Counted from the first letter of the stretch, positions 28,508 through 38,114 are shown. The stretch: 64,000 nt of DNA from CAWBVG01 sp963792175 (GCA_963792175.1 CAWBVG010000002.1:1-64000), one strand, 5' to 3'. Numbers and translations: made by a program. Notes: generated by a model not told the origin, from the letters alone.

Positions 28508-29121
28508 ATGACGCGTTGGATTGCAGGACTCATCGCAGCGGTTGGAATCGCCGGCGCCGCGCCGGCACTTGCGCAGGAGACGGTTCCCGGACCGGGCGCG
28601 GTTGTCGTCACCATCATCCCGGGCGGCGGCACGTTCTTCACCGAGAACAAGGACACCGGACGCACCAGCTTCGGCAACTACGACCTGGGCGCGGGCGTCA
28701 CGGTCCATCTGAATCGCTACATCGGCATCGAAGGCGAGGTCGCGCGGCGCCGTCGGCGTGACGCAGGATCTGCGTGATCGGCGGACTGACGTCGAATCTG
28801 AAGTCGCCCAACTCACTCAATTACAGCGGCAACCTGGTGGTCTCGGCCGCCAACCACAGCTCCGTCGTGCCGTACGTGACCGCCGGCGTCGGCGGCCTGA
28901 GCCTGTTCGAGAAAACCAGCCTCGGCATCAACGGGACCGAGACGTTCTTCACGAGCAACGTCGGCGGCGGCGTGAACTGGTACGCCGGACGCTGGGGTCT
29001 GCGCGGCGATTACCGCTTCATCGCGGTGCAGTCGAAGGATGACGCGCCCGCTTTCTTCGGCAGTGAGAATCGCTACGGCCACCGCATTTACGGTGGAGTG
29101 CTGCTGAACGTCACGCGGTGA
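28508..29121 (+). CDS. Outer-membrane beta-barrel protein
   Basis: ATG 28508 lies behind CAGGAGG at 28495-28501. Signal peptide MTRWIAGLIAAVGIAGAAPA is cut after ALAQE. The mature part of about 180 residues alternates short strands: GGTFFTENKDTGRTSFGNYD, VTVHLNRYIGIEGEV, VVPYVTAGVGGLSLFE, GGGVNWYAGRWGLRGDYRF. It ends GVLLNVTR, as in OmpW/porin-like eight-strand barrels. One frameshift near 28745-28775. It sits just before the RND operon and could share its regulation. Function unknown. Confidence 0.65.
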
Positions 29122-29158
29122 CACTTGAGACTGTGAGGACTTGTTCGGAAAGGCAGTT

Positions 29159-30288
29159 ATGGCGAAACGAATGATCGTGATGCTCACCGCGACGGCGCTG
29201 TTCGTCGCGGGCCTGGGCTTCGTGAAGTTCCGGCAGATTCAATCGGCGATTGCGCAGGGGGCGGCGTTTCAGCCGCCTCCTGAAGCGGTGACGACCATCG
29301 TGGCGCATCAGGAGGAGTGGTCGGCCAGCGTGAGCTCGATCGGCACGGTGGCGGCCGTTCAGGGCGTCACGGTGAGTGCGGATCTGCCAGGCACCGTGGA
29401 GAGAATCGCCTTCGAGTCGGGCACGGCGGTGCAGCGAAGGCGAGGTGCTGGCGTTGCTCGACACGCGGCAGGAGCAGGCGCAGTTGACCGCGGCTGAAGC
29501 ACAGCGCGACCTGGCGCGCCTCAACTTCGAGCGCATGCAGGGGCTGCTGAACGAACGGGTCGATCTCGCAGTCCGAGTTCGACCGCGCCACCGCCGAGCA
29601 GCGGCAGGGCGACGCGCGGGTCGGCGAAATCCGCGCGGCGATCGCCAGGAAGACGATCCGGGCGCCGTTCTCCGGCGTGCTCGGGATCCGGCGGGTCAAC
29701 CTCGGTCAGTACCTGTCCGGCGGCGACGCGCTGGTGACGCTGCAGTCGCTGAACCCGATCTACGTGAACTTCGGCGTCCCGCAGCAGTCTTCCAGCCAGA
29801 TGCGCGTCGGTCGCACGGTCCGCATCACGTCCGACAGCCTGCCAGGCGTCGAGTTCTCGGGACGTGTGACCGCGATCGACTCGATCGTCGACCAGGCGAC
29901 GCGGAACATCCAGGTGCAGGCGACGCTCGCCAATCCCGGCGGCAAGCTGCGTCCCGGCATGTTCGTGCAGGCCGAAGCCGGTGTCGGCGGCAGCAGCACC
30001 ATCATGGCGCTGCCCGCCTCGGCCATCAGCTATGCGCCGTTCGGTGATTCGGTGTTCGTGGTCACCGATCTGAAGAACCCCGCCGGACAGAGCTACCGCG
30101 GCGTGCGCCAGCAGTTCGTCAAGCTCGGGCCCGCGCGCGGTGATCAGATCGCCGTCACGTCCGGTGTCAAGCCGGGCGACGAGGTCGTCACCTCGGGCCT
30201 GTTCAAGCTCCGAAATGGCGCCGCCGTCGTCGTCAACAACAAAGTCAAGCCGACCAACAGTCCAAAACCGAAGCCAGAGAACAGCTGA
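29159..30288 (+). CDS. RND efflux periplasmic adaptor (membrane fusion protein), frameshifted
   Basis: HlyD/AcrA-type adaptor that links the RND pump to the outer-membrane channel. An N-terminal membrane anchor or signal (MIVMLTATALFVAGLGFVKF) is followed by the barrel-sandwich half with SSIGTVAAVQGVTVSADLPG and VERIAFESGTAV. The coiled-coil hairpin is DLARLNFERMQGLLNE. The second sandwich half is TIRAPFSGVLGIRRVNLGQY, and the beta-barrel domain contains TVRITSDSLPGVEFSGRVTA and GKLRPGMFVQAEAG. Frame changes occur near 29440 and 29570. The stop overlaps the pump start (TGATG), so the two are coupled. Confidence 0.9.
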
Positions 30289-33200
30289 TGAAGTTCACCG
30301 ACCTTTTCGTCAAGCGGCCAGTCCTTGCCATCGTCGTCAACCTGGTCATCCTGATTGCGGGCGTGCAGTCGATTCGCGCGCTGAGCGTCCGGCAGTATCC
30401 GCGCAGCGACATCGCGGTGGTTCGCGTCTCGACGGCCTACGTCGGCGCGAACGCCGATCTGGTTCGCGGATTCATCACGACGCCGCTCGAGCGCGTCATC
30501 GCCAGCGCCGACGGCATCGACTACATGGAGTCGTCGAGCGCACAAGGCGTCAGCGCGATCACCGTGCACCTGAAGCTCAATTACGACACCAACGCCGCCC
30601 TCACGCAGATCCAGGCCAAGGTGGCGCAGGTGCGAAACGATCTGCCGCCCGAGGCGGAAGCGCCGATCATCGAGCTGGAGACGGCGGACAATCAGTTCGC
30701 CGCGATCTACTTCGGCTTCTCGTCGACCGATCTCGATCCGAACCAGATCACCGACTATCTGACGCGCGTCGTCCAGCCCAAGCTGAGCGCGATCAGCGGC
30801 GTGCAGCGCGCCGACATTCTCGGGGCGCGCACGTTTGCCATGCGGATCTGGCTGAAGCCGGATCGGATGGCGGCCCACGGCATCGCGCCGTCGGCGGTGC
30901 GCGACGCCCTGGCGCGCAACAACTATCTGTCGGCGCTCGGGCACACGAAAGGCTCGATGGTGTCGGTCAATCTCGTGGCCAACACCGATCTGCGGACGCC
31001 GGAGGAGTTCCGGCAGCTCGTGGTCAAGGAGCAGAACGGCGTCGTCGTCCGCATCGGCGACATCGCCGATGTCGTGCTGGGGGCCGAGAACTACGAGCAG
31101 GACATCCGGTTCAACGGCGAATCGGCGACGTTCATGGGCGTGTGGGTGCTGCCGACCGCCAATTCGCTCGAGGTCGTGAAGAAGGTCCGCGAGGCGCTGC
31201 CGCAGATCCAGTCGCAGCTGCCCGCCGGCATGAAGGTCGGCATTCCCTACGACTCGACCGAGTACATCCAGGACGCGATCAGCGAAGTGCTGCGGACGCT
31301 CACCGAAACGCTGCTGATCGTCATCGTCGTCATCTTCCTGTTCCTCGGGTCGTTCCGTTCGGTGCTGATCCCGATTGTCGCGATTCCGATCTCGCTCGTC
31401 GGCGCCGTCTTCCTGATGCTGGTCGCGGGCTTCACCGTCAACCTGCTCACGCTGCTCGCGATCGTGCTTTCGGTCGGCCTGGTCGTCGACGACGCGATCG
31501 TGATGGTGGAGAACGTCGAGCGGCACCTGCACGAAGGCAAGCCGCCGCATCGGGCGGCGATCGATGCCGCGCGCGAGCTCGTCGGTCCGATCATCGCGAT
31601 GACGATCACGCTGGCGGCGGTCTACGCGCCGGTCGGCATCCAGGGCGGATTGACCGGCTCGCTGTTCCGGGAATTCGCGTTCACGCTGGCGGGAGCGGTC
31701 ATCGTGTCCGGCGTCGTGGCGCTGACGCTGTCGCCGATGATGGGCGCCAGGCTGCTGCGCGCCGGCGACACGGAGCGCGGGTTTGCCGGCTGGATCAATC
31801 GGCGGTTCGAATCGATTCGGCACGGCTACGGCAGGTCGCTGACCGCGACGCTGCGCTACCGGCCGGTCGTGCTCACGCTGTGGGTGATCGTCGCGCTGCT
31901 GACCGTGCCGTTCTACCTGTTCTCGCAGCGCGAGCTGGCGCCCAACGAGGACCAGGGCTTTTTCTTCGGCTTCGTCCAGGCGTCCGCGAACGCGACGCTC
32001 GACCAGACCAAGCTGTTCACGGATCAGATGTACGACGTCTACAAATCATTCCCCGAGCACGCCAGCATCTTCCAGATCACGCTGCCCAACGGCGGATTCG
32101 GCGGAATGGTGACCAAACCGTGGAGCGAGCGGACCAAGACGACGCAGCAGATCATGATGGAAGCGATGGCGCCGCTCTCGAAGATCGCGGGCGTGCGCGT
32201 CATTCCACAGGCGCCGCCAGCGCTGCCCGGCGGCGGCAACTTTCCGGTCGACCTGGTGATCGCGTCGGCCGCCGAACCCCGGGAGCTGAGCGAGCTGGCA
32301 GACCAGTTGGTGAAAAAGGCGTTCGCGAGCGGCCTGTTCATCTTCGCCGACGCCGACCTGAAGTTCGACCAGCCGCAGGCGGAGGTCGTGTTCGATCGCG
32401 ACAAGCTGCGATCGCAGGGGGTCGATCTCAGCGAGGCCGGCCGCGATCTGTCGACGCTGCTCGGCGCCAACTACGTCAACCGCTTCAGCATCCAGGGACG
32501 GAGCTACAAGGTCATCCCGCAGGTGATGCGCGCCGAACGGCTGACGCCCGACCAACTGGAGCAGATCTACGTCACCGGCTCCGCACCCTCGACTGGCCCG
32601 GCTGGCCGCCTGGTTCCGCTGTCGACGTTCGCCAGTCTGAAGACGACGACCGAGCCGCGCGACCTCAAGAAGTTCCAGCAGCTGAACGCCGTGCGCATCC
32701 AGGGCGTGATTCCGCCGCCGGTGCCGCTCGATCGGGCGCTGGGATTTCTCGAGGACGAAGCGCGGAAGATCCTGCCGCAGGGCTTCACCATCGACTACGC
32801 GGGCGAATCGCGCCAGCTGCGGACCGAGGGCGGCAAGTTCCTCGGCACGTTCCTGCTGTCGGCGATTCTCATCTATCTCGTGCTGGCGGCGCAGTTCGAG
32901 AGCTTCCGCGATCCGTTCATCGTCCTCGCCGGATCGGTGCCGCTCGCCGTGTCGGGCGCCCTGATGTTCTCGTTCCTCGGCTTCACGACGCTGAACATCT
33001 ACAGCCAGGTCGGTCTCATCACGCTCGTCGGCCTGGTGTCGAAGAACGGGATCCTGATCGTCCAGTTCGCGAACCACCTCCAGGAGACGGGATCGAAAAA
33101 GCTGGAGGCCGTGATCGAAGCCGCCAGCACGCGCTTGCGCCCGATCCTGATGACGACGGCGGCGACCGTCGTCGGTCACTTCCCGCTGGTGCTGGCGACC

Positions 33201-33386
33201 GGTCCGGGCGCCGGCGCGCGCAACAGCATCGGCATCATGCTGGTCAGCGGCATGGTCATCGGCACGGTGTTCACGCTGTTCGTCGTGCCGTCGATCTACA
33301 TGCTCGTGGCGCGGACGCGGGTGGCGGTTCCGAACGCCGTCCGCACGAGAGAGAAGAGAGTTCCTGAACTGGCGGAGGCGGTTTGA
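30288..33386 (+). CDS. RND-family efflux pump, inner-membrane subunit (HAE1 type)
   Basis: 1032 residues, intact, the normal length for AcrB/MexB relatives. It begins FTDLFVKRPVLAIVVNLVIL, followed by the first porter loop. Helix 4 contains the proton-relay pair in VGLVVDDAIVMVENVERHLH. Helix 10 has the partner Lys in LITLVGLVSKNGILIVQFA. Twelve membrane helices in two repeats can be traced. It exports hydrophobic compounds from the periplasm or inner-membrane leaflet, driven by protons. Substrates cannot be read from sequence. It forms an operon with the adaptor upstream and TolC downstream. Confidence 0.95.
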   Translation: MKFTDLFVKRPVLAIVVNLVILIAGVQSIRALSVRQYPRSDIAVVRVSTAYVGANADLVRGFITTPLERVIASADGIDYMESSSAQGVSAITVHLKLNYDTNAALTQIQAKVAQVRNDLPPEAEAPIIELETADNQFAAIYFGFSSTDLDPNQITDYLTRVVQPKLSAISGVQRADILGARTFAMRIWLKPDRMAAHGIAPSAVRDALARNNYLSALGHTKGSMVSVNLVANTDLRTPEEFRQLVVKEQNGVVVRIGDIADVVLGAENYEQDIRFNGESATFMGVWVLPTANSLEVVKKVREALPQIQSQLPAGMKVGIPYDSTEYIQDAISEVLRTLTETLLIVIVVIFLFLGSFRSVLIPIVAIPISLVGAVFLMLVAGFTVNLLTLLAIVLSVGLVVDDAIVMVENVERHLHEGKPPHRAAIDAARELVGPIIAMTITLAAVYAPVGIQGGLTGSLFREFAFTLAGAVIVSGVVALTLSPMMGARLLRAGDTERGFAGWINRRFESIRHGYGRSLTATLRYRPVVLTLWVIVALLTVPFYLFSQRELAPNEDQGFFFGFVQASANATLDQTKLFTDQMYDVYKSFPEHASIFQITLPNGGFGGMVTKPWSERTKTTQQIMMEAMAPLSKIAGVRVIPQAPPALPGGGNFPVDLVIASAAEPRELSELADQLVKKAFASGLFIFADADLKFDQPQAEVVFDRDKLRSQGVDLSEAGRDLSTLLGANYVNRFSIQGRSYKVIPQVMRAERLTPDQLEQIYVTGSAPSTGPAGRLVPLSTFASLKTTTEPRDLKKFQQLNAVRIQGVIPPPVPLDRALGFLEDEARKILPQGFTIDYAGESRQLRTEGGKFLGTFLLSAILIYLVLAAQFESFRDPFIVLAGSVPLAVSGALMFSFLGFTTLNIYSQVGLITLVGLVSKNGILIVQFANHLQETGSKKLEAVIEAASTRLRPILMTTAATVVGHFPLVLATGPGAGARNSIGIMLVSGMVIGTVFTLFVVPSIYMLVARTRVAVPNAVRTREKRVPELAEAV

Positions 33387-33426
33387 AAGTTAAAAGTTAA
33401 AAGTTAGAAGTTAAAAGTGAAAGTTG
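33385..33426. repeat. Heptamer tandem repeat between pump and TolC genes
   Basis: About five and a half head-to-tail copies of AAAGTTA (AAAGTTA x3, GAAGTTA, AAAGTGA, AAGTTGC), starting at the last base of the pump stop codon. The array is AT-rich and lies 30 bp before the TolC start. No inverted partner is present. Confidence 0.85.
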
Positions 33427-33456
33427 CAAAGCTTAAGTCAACGAAGGACGAAGTCC

Positions 33457-35097
33457 ATGAATCGCAGATATCTCTTTCGAACAACTGGGGCCGCGATCGT
33501 CGGTATTCTGACGGCGACGACGGCGTTGGCGCAGACGGGAAAGCCCGAGACACTGCAACTCACGCTGGCCGACGCGGTGCAGCGCGCGGTCGAGCACAAT
33601 CCGGAGCTCGCCATCGTGCGCCTCGGCACCGAAGTCGACGCGGCGCGAGTCTCTCAGAGCCGGGGCGTCTATTCGCCGGTCTTCTCGACGACGCTCGGAG
33701 GGTCGAAAAACGCGACGCCGCCCTCGAACTTCCTGCTGGGCGACCGTGGCGTGGACGTCAACGACCTCTTCTCGTCGACTGGAGTGACCCAGCGGCTGCC
33801 GTGGGGCGCCGGCACATGGAGCGTGTCGTGGGACACCTCGCGTACGACGACGAACAACCCGATTACGAGCTTCGATCCGGCGCTTCAGTCAGGGGTCCAG
33901 TTCGCGTTCTCGCAGCCGCTGCTGAGGGATCGCAAGATCGACGCCGCGCGACAGCAGGTCATCGTCGCCCGCCGAAACTACCAGAGCTCCGAGCTTCGCT
34001 TCCGCGAGTCCGTCGTTCAGACGGTGGCCGCGGTCAAGCAGGCGTACTGGACGCTCAAGGCGACCCTGGCGAACGTCACCGTTCAGCAACGATCGCTCGA
34101 GCTCGCGCAGGAGCTCGCCCGGCAGAACAAGATTCGCGTCGAGGCCGGTCAGATTCCGCCGCTCGATCTGGTGCAGGCGGAGGCCGAGGTCGCGCAGCGG
34201 CGGGAGAACCTGATTCGCGCCAACACCCTTGCCGGGGATGCCGAGGATCGGCTGCGACGGCTGATCGCGGATCCGTCTGACGCGTCGTTGTGGGTGACGC
34301 ACATCGATCCGGTGGAAGAGCCCACCGGCCGCGGTGCGCTGCCCGACGTCGACGCGGCGGTCGCGCGCGCGCTCAGCGAACGCTACGACCTCGCGCGGGC
34401 CGGCCACGATCTCGAAAACGCCAGGACCAACGTCGAGTTCCTCGGCAACCAGAAGCTGCCCGACGTGCGGCTCGAGACGTCGTATCGCGGCAGCGGTCTG
34501 GGCGGCACGCAGCTGCTCCGCACGGGCGGCTTCCCGGGGATTATCGACGGCACGCGCGAGCGAAGCCTGGCCGCCGCGCTCGGTCAGGCGTTCACGCCGG
34601 ACTATCCGACGTGGAGCGTCGGTGTGACCGTCAGCTATCCGCTCGGACACAGTTTCGAAGAGGCGAGCCTCGCGCGGGCCGACGTGGAGCGCCGCCAGGC
34701 GGCGCAGCGGATCGCCAGCCTCCGGCTGGATACCGCGGCGACCGTTCGACAGTCAGCGCGGCAGGTGCGCAGCACCGCCGAACGCGTCGACGCCGCGCGT
34801 GCCGGCGCGACCCTCGCCAGGGAACGTTTCGAGGCGGAGCAGCGCCGCTACGACGTCGGGCTGTCGACGACCTTTCTCGTCACCCAGGCCCAGCGCGATC
34901 TGCTGCAGGCGGAAGTGAACCTGCTGCAGACGACGCTGGACTACGAATCGTCGCTCGTGAGCTTCGAGGCGGTGCAGCAGGCGCCGCCGCTCGGTGCCGG
35001 CGAGACCGTCGGCATCCAGGGCGCCGACATCGTCCGCCTGCCGACGTCCTCGCCGCGTGGAATTTTCCGGCCAGGCGCGGCTCAGGGATTCCAATAA
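33457..35097 (+). CDS. TolC-family outer-membrane efflux protein
   Basis: 546 residues from ATG 33457, with signal peptide MNRRYLFRTTGAAIVGILTA cut after ALAQ. Two outer-membrane-factor repeats are present. The first starts LTLADAVQRAVEHNPELAIV and has long helices (QTVAAVKQAYWTLKATLANV, LELAQELARQNKIRVEAG). The second has VSYPLGHSFEEASLARADVE, RQAAQRIASLRLDTAATVRQ and RRYDVGLSTTFLVTQAQRDL. It forms the trimeric channel across the outer membrane and periplasm for the RND pump. The frame also opens upstream at 33424, but the signal peptide fixes the start. Confidence 0.92.
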   Translation: MNRRYLFRTTGAAIVGILTATTALAQTGKPETLQLTLADAVQRAVEHNPELAIVRLGTEVDAARVSQSRGVYSPVFSTTLGGSKNATPPSNFLLGDRGVDVNDLFSSTGVTQRLPWGAGTWSVSWDTSRTTTNNPITSFDPALQSGVQFAFSQPLLRDRKIDAARQQVIVARRNYQSSELRFRESVVQTVAAVKQAYWTLKATLANVTVQQRSLELAQELARQNKIRVEAGQIPPLDLVQAEAEVAQRRENLIRANTLAGDAEDRLRRLIADPSDASLWVTHIDPVEEPTGRGALPDVDAAVARALSERYDLARAGHDLENARTNVEFLGNQKLPDVRLETSYRGSGLGGTQLLRTGGFPGIIDGTRERSLAAALGQAFTPDYPTWSVGVTVSYPLGHSFEEASLARADVERRQAAQRIASLRLDTAATVRQSARQVRSTAERVDAARAGATLARERFEAEQRRYDVGLSTTFLVTQAQRDLLQAEVNLLQTTLDYESSLVSFEAVQQAPPLGAGETVGIQGADIVRLPTSSPRGIFRPGAAQGFQ

Positions 35098-35102
35098 GGC
35101 AT

Positions 35103-36299
35103 CTAACGATTTCGCGGCTCGACGAATTTCACGCAGACCGGCGCACCGACTTCGATGGTGTGTCCGGTCGGCGTGAGCCGTCCCGTCTGCTTGTCGATCC
35201 GGAAGACGACGACTGAGTCCGATCGCTGATTGGCCGCGAGTAGATAGCTGCCGCTTGGATCGATGCCGAATCCACGCGGGGTGCTGCCTTGCGTCGGCCG
35301 GTTCTCGAGGTAGGTCAGCCGTCCGGTGTTCTGGTCGATTGCGAAGACGACGATGCTGTCGTGTCCGCGATTGGACCCGTAGAGGAATCGTCCGGACGGA
35401 TGCACCTGCACATCCGCCGTGCTGAAGGTGGACTCCGCCTTCTGGCCGGGTGGCAGCGTCGAGATCGTCTGCAGGTCCGTCAACGAGCCGCGCTCGCTGT
35501 CGCGGCGGAACGCGGTGACCGTGAGGTTGAGTTCGTTGATCACGTAGGCGAAGCGGCCATTGGGATGAATCGCGAAATGGCGTGGACCGGCGCCGGCGGC
35601 CACCTGGGCAAACGGCGGGTCGTTCGCGACGAGCGATCCTTTGTCGGCGTCGAAGCGATACACCAGCACCTTGTCGAGCCCGAGGTCGGCCGCGTAAGCG
35701 AAACGATTGGCGGGATCCAGGTTAATCGAGTGCGCGTGCGGTTCCTTCTGCCGCTGCGGGTTGACGCTGCTCCCCGTGTGCTGAATGAAGGCCGACGGCG
35801 GCTTCAGCGCGCCGTCCGGCCCGATCGGCACGACTGCGACGCTTCCCCCTCCGTAGTTCGCGACCAGCGCGTTCCGTCCGGCCTTGTCCACGACGAGATG
35901 GGCCGGGCCGGGCCCGACCGACGGCTGCTGATTCAGCGCGGTCAACCGGCCGGTGTTCCGATCGATGGCGAACGCGCTGACCGAACCGCTGGCCTTGCCC
36001 TGGAAATTGCCAATCTCGTTGATCGCATACAGGAAGTTCTGGCTCGGATGAACGGCCAGGAAACTGGGACTGGCCGTCTCGCCCGCCAGCTCCGGACGGC
36101 TCAACGCTCCAGAGGCGAGATCGAGGCGCGAGACGTACACGCCTTTGCTCTTCTCGCCGGTGTAGGTGCCGAAGTACACGAGCATGTCGCCGCTGCCCGA
36201 CGACGATCGGCCGGCTTGACCGAAGGCCGTCACCGAGAGGGTCGCGACGCCGGCGACGAGTAGCGTGGAGAGCGTGCTGGTGGAATGACGGAAAGGCAT
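35103..36299 (-). CDS. Secreted lactonase family beta-propeller (YbhE-like)
   Basis: About 399 residues, intact. Signal peptide MPFRHSTSTLSTLLVAGVAT is cut near AFGQAG. The seven-bladed propeller opens with VYFGTYTGEKSKGVYVSRLD, the family hallmark. Blades repeat the pattern YAINEIG, NALVANYGGGSVAVVPIG, KEPHAHSINLDPANRFAY and RGFGIDPSGSYLLAANQRSD. Cytoplasmic relatives include 6-phosphogluconolactonase and carboxy-cis,cis-muconate cyclase; the leader places this one outside the cytoplasm, so sugar-lactone or similar substrates are likely. Its stop lies 6 bp from the TolC stop (convergent). Confidence 0.85.
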   Translation of the reverse strand: MPFRHSTSTLSTLLVAGVATLSVTAFGQAGRSSSGSGDMLVYFGTYTGEKSKGVYVSRLDLASGALSRPELAGETASPSFLAVHPSQNFLYAINEIGNFQGKASGSVSAFAIDRNTGRLTALNQQPSVGPGPAHLVVDKAGRNALVANYGGGSVAVVPIGPDGALKPPSAFIQHTGSSVNPQRQKEPHAHSINLDPANRFAYAADLGLDKVLVYRFDADKGSLVANDPPFAQVAAGAGPRHFAIHPNGRFAYVINELNLTVTAFRRDSERGSLTDLQTISTLPPGQKAESTFSTADVQVHPSGRFLYGSNRGHDSIVVFAIDQNTGRLTYLENRPTQGSTPRGFGIDPSGSYLLAANQRSDSVVVFRIDKQTGRLTPTGHTIEVGAPVCVKFVEPRNR

Positions 36300-36390
36300 C
36301 CGCGCATCAGACAATGGCGCTGTTCAGAAATCAAGAGCATTGTCAGAACGGCGTCACAACGGATCTGAGTTGCTATGTTATGGTGCCGCC

Positions 36391-37236
36391 ATGCATTCCC
36401 CGACGTCCATTTCGCGCAGAACCTTCCTGACCCTCGCCGGCGCGCTTCCTTTCGTGATGAGGGCGTCGGCCGCTGAGAAGCCACCAGTCGGTCTCGAGCT
36501 CTATAGCGTGCGCGACGCGCTGATGAAAGATGTGACGGGGACCGTGCGCGCCGTGGCGAAGATGGGATACCAGGTCGTCGAGTTCTATTCCCCCTACTAC
36601 TCATGGACGCCGCAGGCCGCGACCGACGTCCGGAAGCTGATGGACGACCTCGGCATCCGATGCCCTTCGACGCACAACGACTCCCGTGCCTTCACGCCGG
36701 ACGGGCTGGCGAAGGCGATCGAGCTGAACCAGATTCTGGGAAGCCGTTATGTCGTCCTCGCCGGGCCCGGACAGGTCACCGGCATCGACGGCTGGAAAGC
36801 CGTCGGCGATCGGCTCAACGCCGCCGCTGAAACACTCAAGGCCGCCGGAATGTCCGCGGGGTATCACAATCATCAGATCGAATGGCAACCGGTGGAAGGG
36901 CAGCGTCCAATGGACATCATCGCCACACGCACCGGCAAGGACATTGCGCTGCAGCTCGACGTCGGCACATGCGTGGAAGCGGGTGCCGACCCGGTGGCGT
37001 GGATCGAATCGCACCCCGGGCGCATCAAGAGCCTCCACTGCAAGGACTGGGCGCCCGGACGCGGCTATGCGGTGCTGTTCGGCGAAGGCGCTTCGCCGTG
37101 GGAGCGCATCTTCAAGGCGGCTGAATCAGGAGGCGGTGTCGAGTATTACCTGGTCGAGCAGGAAGAGGGTCCGGCCGCGGAGCAGTTGCAGAGAGCCGAG
37201 CGCTGCCTCGCGAACTGGAAGAGGCTGAAGCCATGA
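36391..37236 (+). CDS. Tat-exported sugar phosphate isomerase/epimerase-like protein
   Basis: 281 residues, intact. The N-terminus ISRRTFLTLAGALPFVMR is a twin-arginine leader. The AP-endonuclease-2-type TIM barrel shows VGLELYSVRDALMKDVTGTV, MGYQVVEFYSPYYSWTPQ, STHNDSRAFTPDG, metal-site pieces AGYHNHQIEWQPV and LQLDVGTCVEAG, and IKSLHCKDWAPG, ending VEYYLVEQEEG. It isomerises or epimerises a sugar or polyol in the periplasm, by analogy. The stop overlaps the CBM9-like start, so the two are coupled. Confidence 0.85.
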   Translation: MHSPTSISRRTFLTLAGALPFVMRASAAEKPPVGLELYSVRDALMKDVTGTVRAVAKMGYQVVEFYSPYYSWTPQAATDVRKLMDDLGIRCPSTHNDSRAFTPDGLAKAIELNQILGSRYVVLAGPGQVTGIDGWKAVGDRLNAAAETLKAAGMSAGYHNHQIEWQPVEGQRPMDIIATRTGKDIALQLDVGTCVEAGADPVAWIESHPGRIKSLHCKDWAPGRGYAVLFGEGASPWERIFKAAESGGGVEYYLVEQEEGPAAEQLQRAERCLANWKRLKP

Positions 37237-37949
37237 TGCGAATGATGGCGGTCATCGTCTGGCCGATCCTGATCGCGACGCTATCCTGGCGCACGATTGA
37301 CGTGGACGTCGACGCATCCGCCGTGCTCGAGAGTGCCTGGTCGCCTGGCGACTTCGAGCTGAATCTCGATCCAGACGGCAAAGACTGGCGCGGGGCGCCG
37401 CGGGTGACCGCCAGTCGCAATTACGTCGGCGAACCGATCGCCGGCCCGCCGACCGAGATCCGGTCCCGGTGGACCAACGCGAACCTCTACCTGCTGTATA
37501 TCAATCCGTACGATGCACTGAACCTGAAGCCCGATCCGACGCCGTCGGTGGAGACGCCGCGCTTGTGGAACTGGGACGTCGCCGAAGCGTTCATCGGGTC
37601 GGGTGTCGATCGCATCACGCGCTACAAGGAGTTCGAGGTCTCTCCACAGAGCGAATGGGTGGATCTCGATATCGACCGCGAGGACCCTCAGGGTCAGGCG
37701 GGAATGAAGTGGAACTCCGGCTTCACGGTGAAGAGCCGCATCGATGCCCGAGCCACGATCTGGTACGGCGCGATGCGCATTCCGTTTGCCGCGATTGATA
37801 CGCGCCCGCCGCAAAAGGGCAGGGAGCTGCGCATCGGCCTGTATCGGATCGCCGGCGTCGATCCATCCAGGCGGTTCTATGCCTGGCGGCCGACCGGCCA
37901 GACGTCGTTTCACGTGCCGCAGGCGTTTGGCACGCTGCGGCTGAAATAG
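37233..37949 (+). CDS. CBM9-like carbohydrate-binding protein
   Basis: 238 residues, intact, from an ATG overlapping the preceding stop. A short hydrophobic leader (MMRMMAVIVWPILIATLSW) is followed by a single family-9-like carbohydrate-binding/DOMON-like beta-sandwich. Seen: RSRWTNANLYLLYINPYDA, WDVAEAFIGSGVDRITRYKE, FEVSPQSEWVDLDIDRE and IWYGAMRIPFAAID. It ends FHVPQAFGTLRLK, as in this group. These domains bind sugars or sit at the N-terminus of outer-membrane proteins. Pairing with a Tat isomerase suggests extracytoplasmic sugar handling. Confidence 0.75.
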   Translation: MMRMMAVIVWPILIATLSWRTIDVDVDASAVLESAWSPGDFELNLDPDGKDWRGAPRVTASRNYVGEPIAGPPTEIRSRWTNANLYLLYINPYDALNLKPDPTPSVETPRLWNWDVAEAFIGSGVDRITRYKEFEVSPQSEWVDLDIDREDPQGQAGMKWNSGFTVKSRIDARATIWYGAMRIPFAAIDTRPPQKGRELRIGLYRIAGVDPSRRFYAWRPTGQTSFHVPQAFGTLRLK

Positions 37950-38002
37950 TCGCGGCCGGCGCGATCGCACTATTCACATCGGCACAGCGACTTCGCACGC
38001 CG

Positions 38003-38096
38003 ACGAATCGTCACGAAGGCTCGAAAGTACGAAGAACACGAAGATTCTTTGATCAAAGGCTTCGTGGACTTCGTGGACCTTCGTGATTCGTGATAT
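38003..38096. repeat. Inverted array of CACGAAG words
   Basis: The left arm repeats ACGAAG-type words about every nine bases (TCACGAAGG, ACGAAGAAC, ACGAAGAT). The right arm repeats the complement CTTCGTGGA two to three times. The centre is the perfect palindrome TTTGATCAAA (38048-38057). It lies between two convergent gene ends and could serve as a bidirectional terminator. Confidence 0.75.
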
Positions 38097-38114
38097 ACCG
38101 TTGCGGAGACGGCG

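Noticed and set aside
30144..31823. Long antisense frame against the pump gene
   Set aside because: Composition is typical of antisense shadows (Arg, Asp, His-rich), with no start signal or domain.
30140..33367. A 1075-codon open frame overlapping the RND pump in another frame
   Set aside because: Arg/Ala/Asp-rich with no domain; it is the expected shadow of a GC-rich gene with strong third-position bias.
37970..38110. CRISPR-like array of CACGAAG words
   Set aside because: Word spacing is too short for spacers, the arms are inverted with respect to each other, and no cas gene is present.
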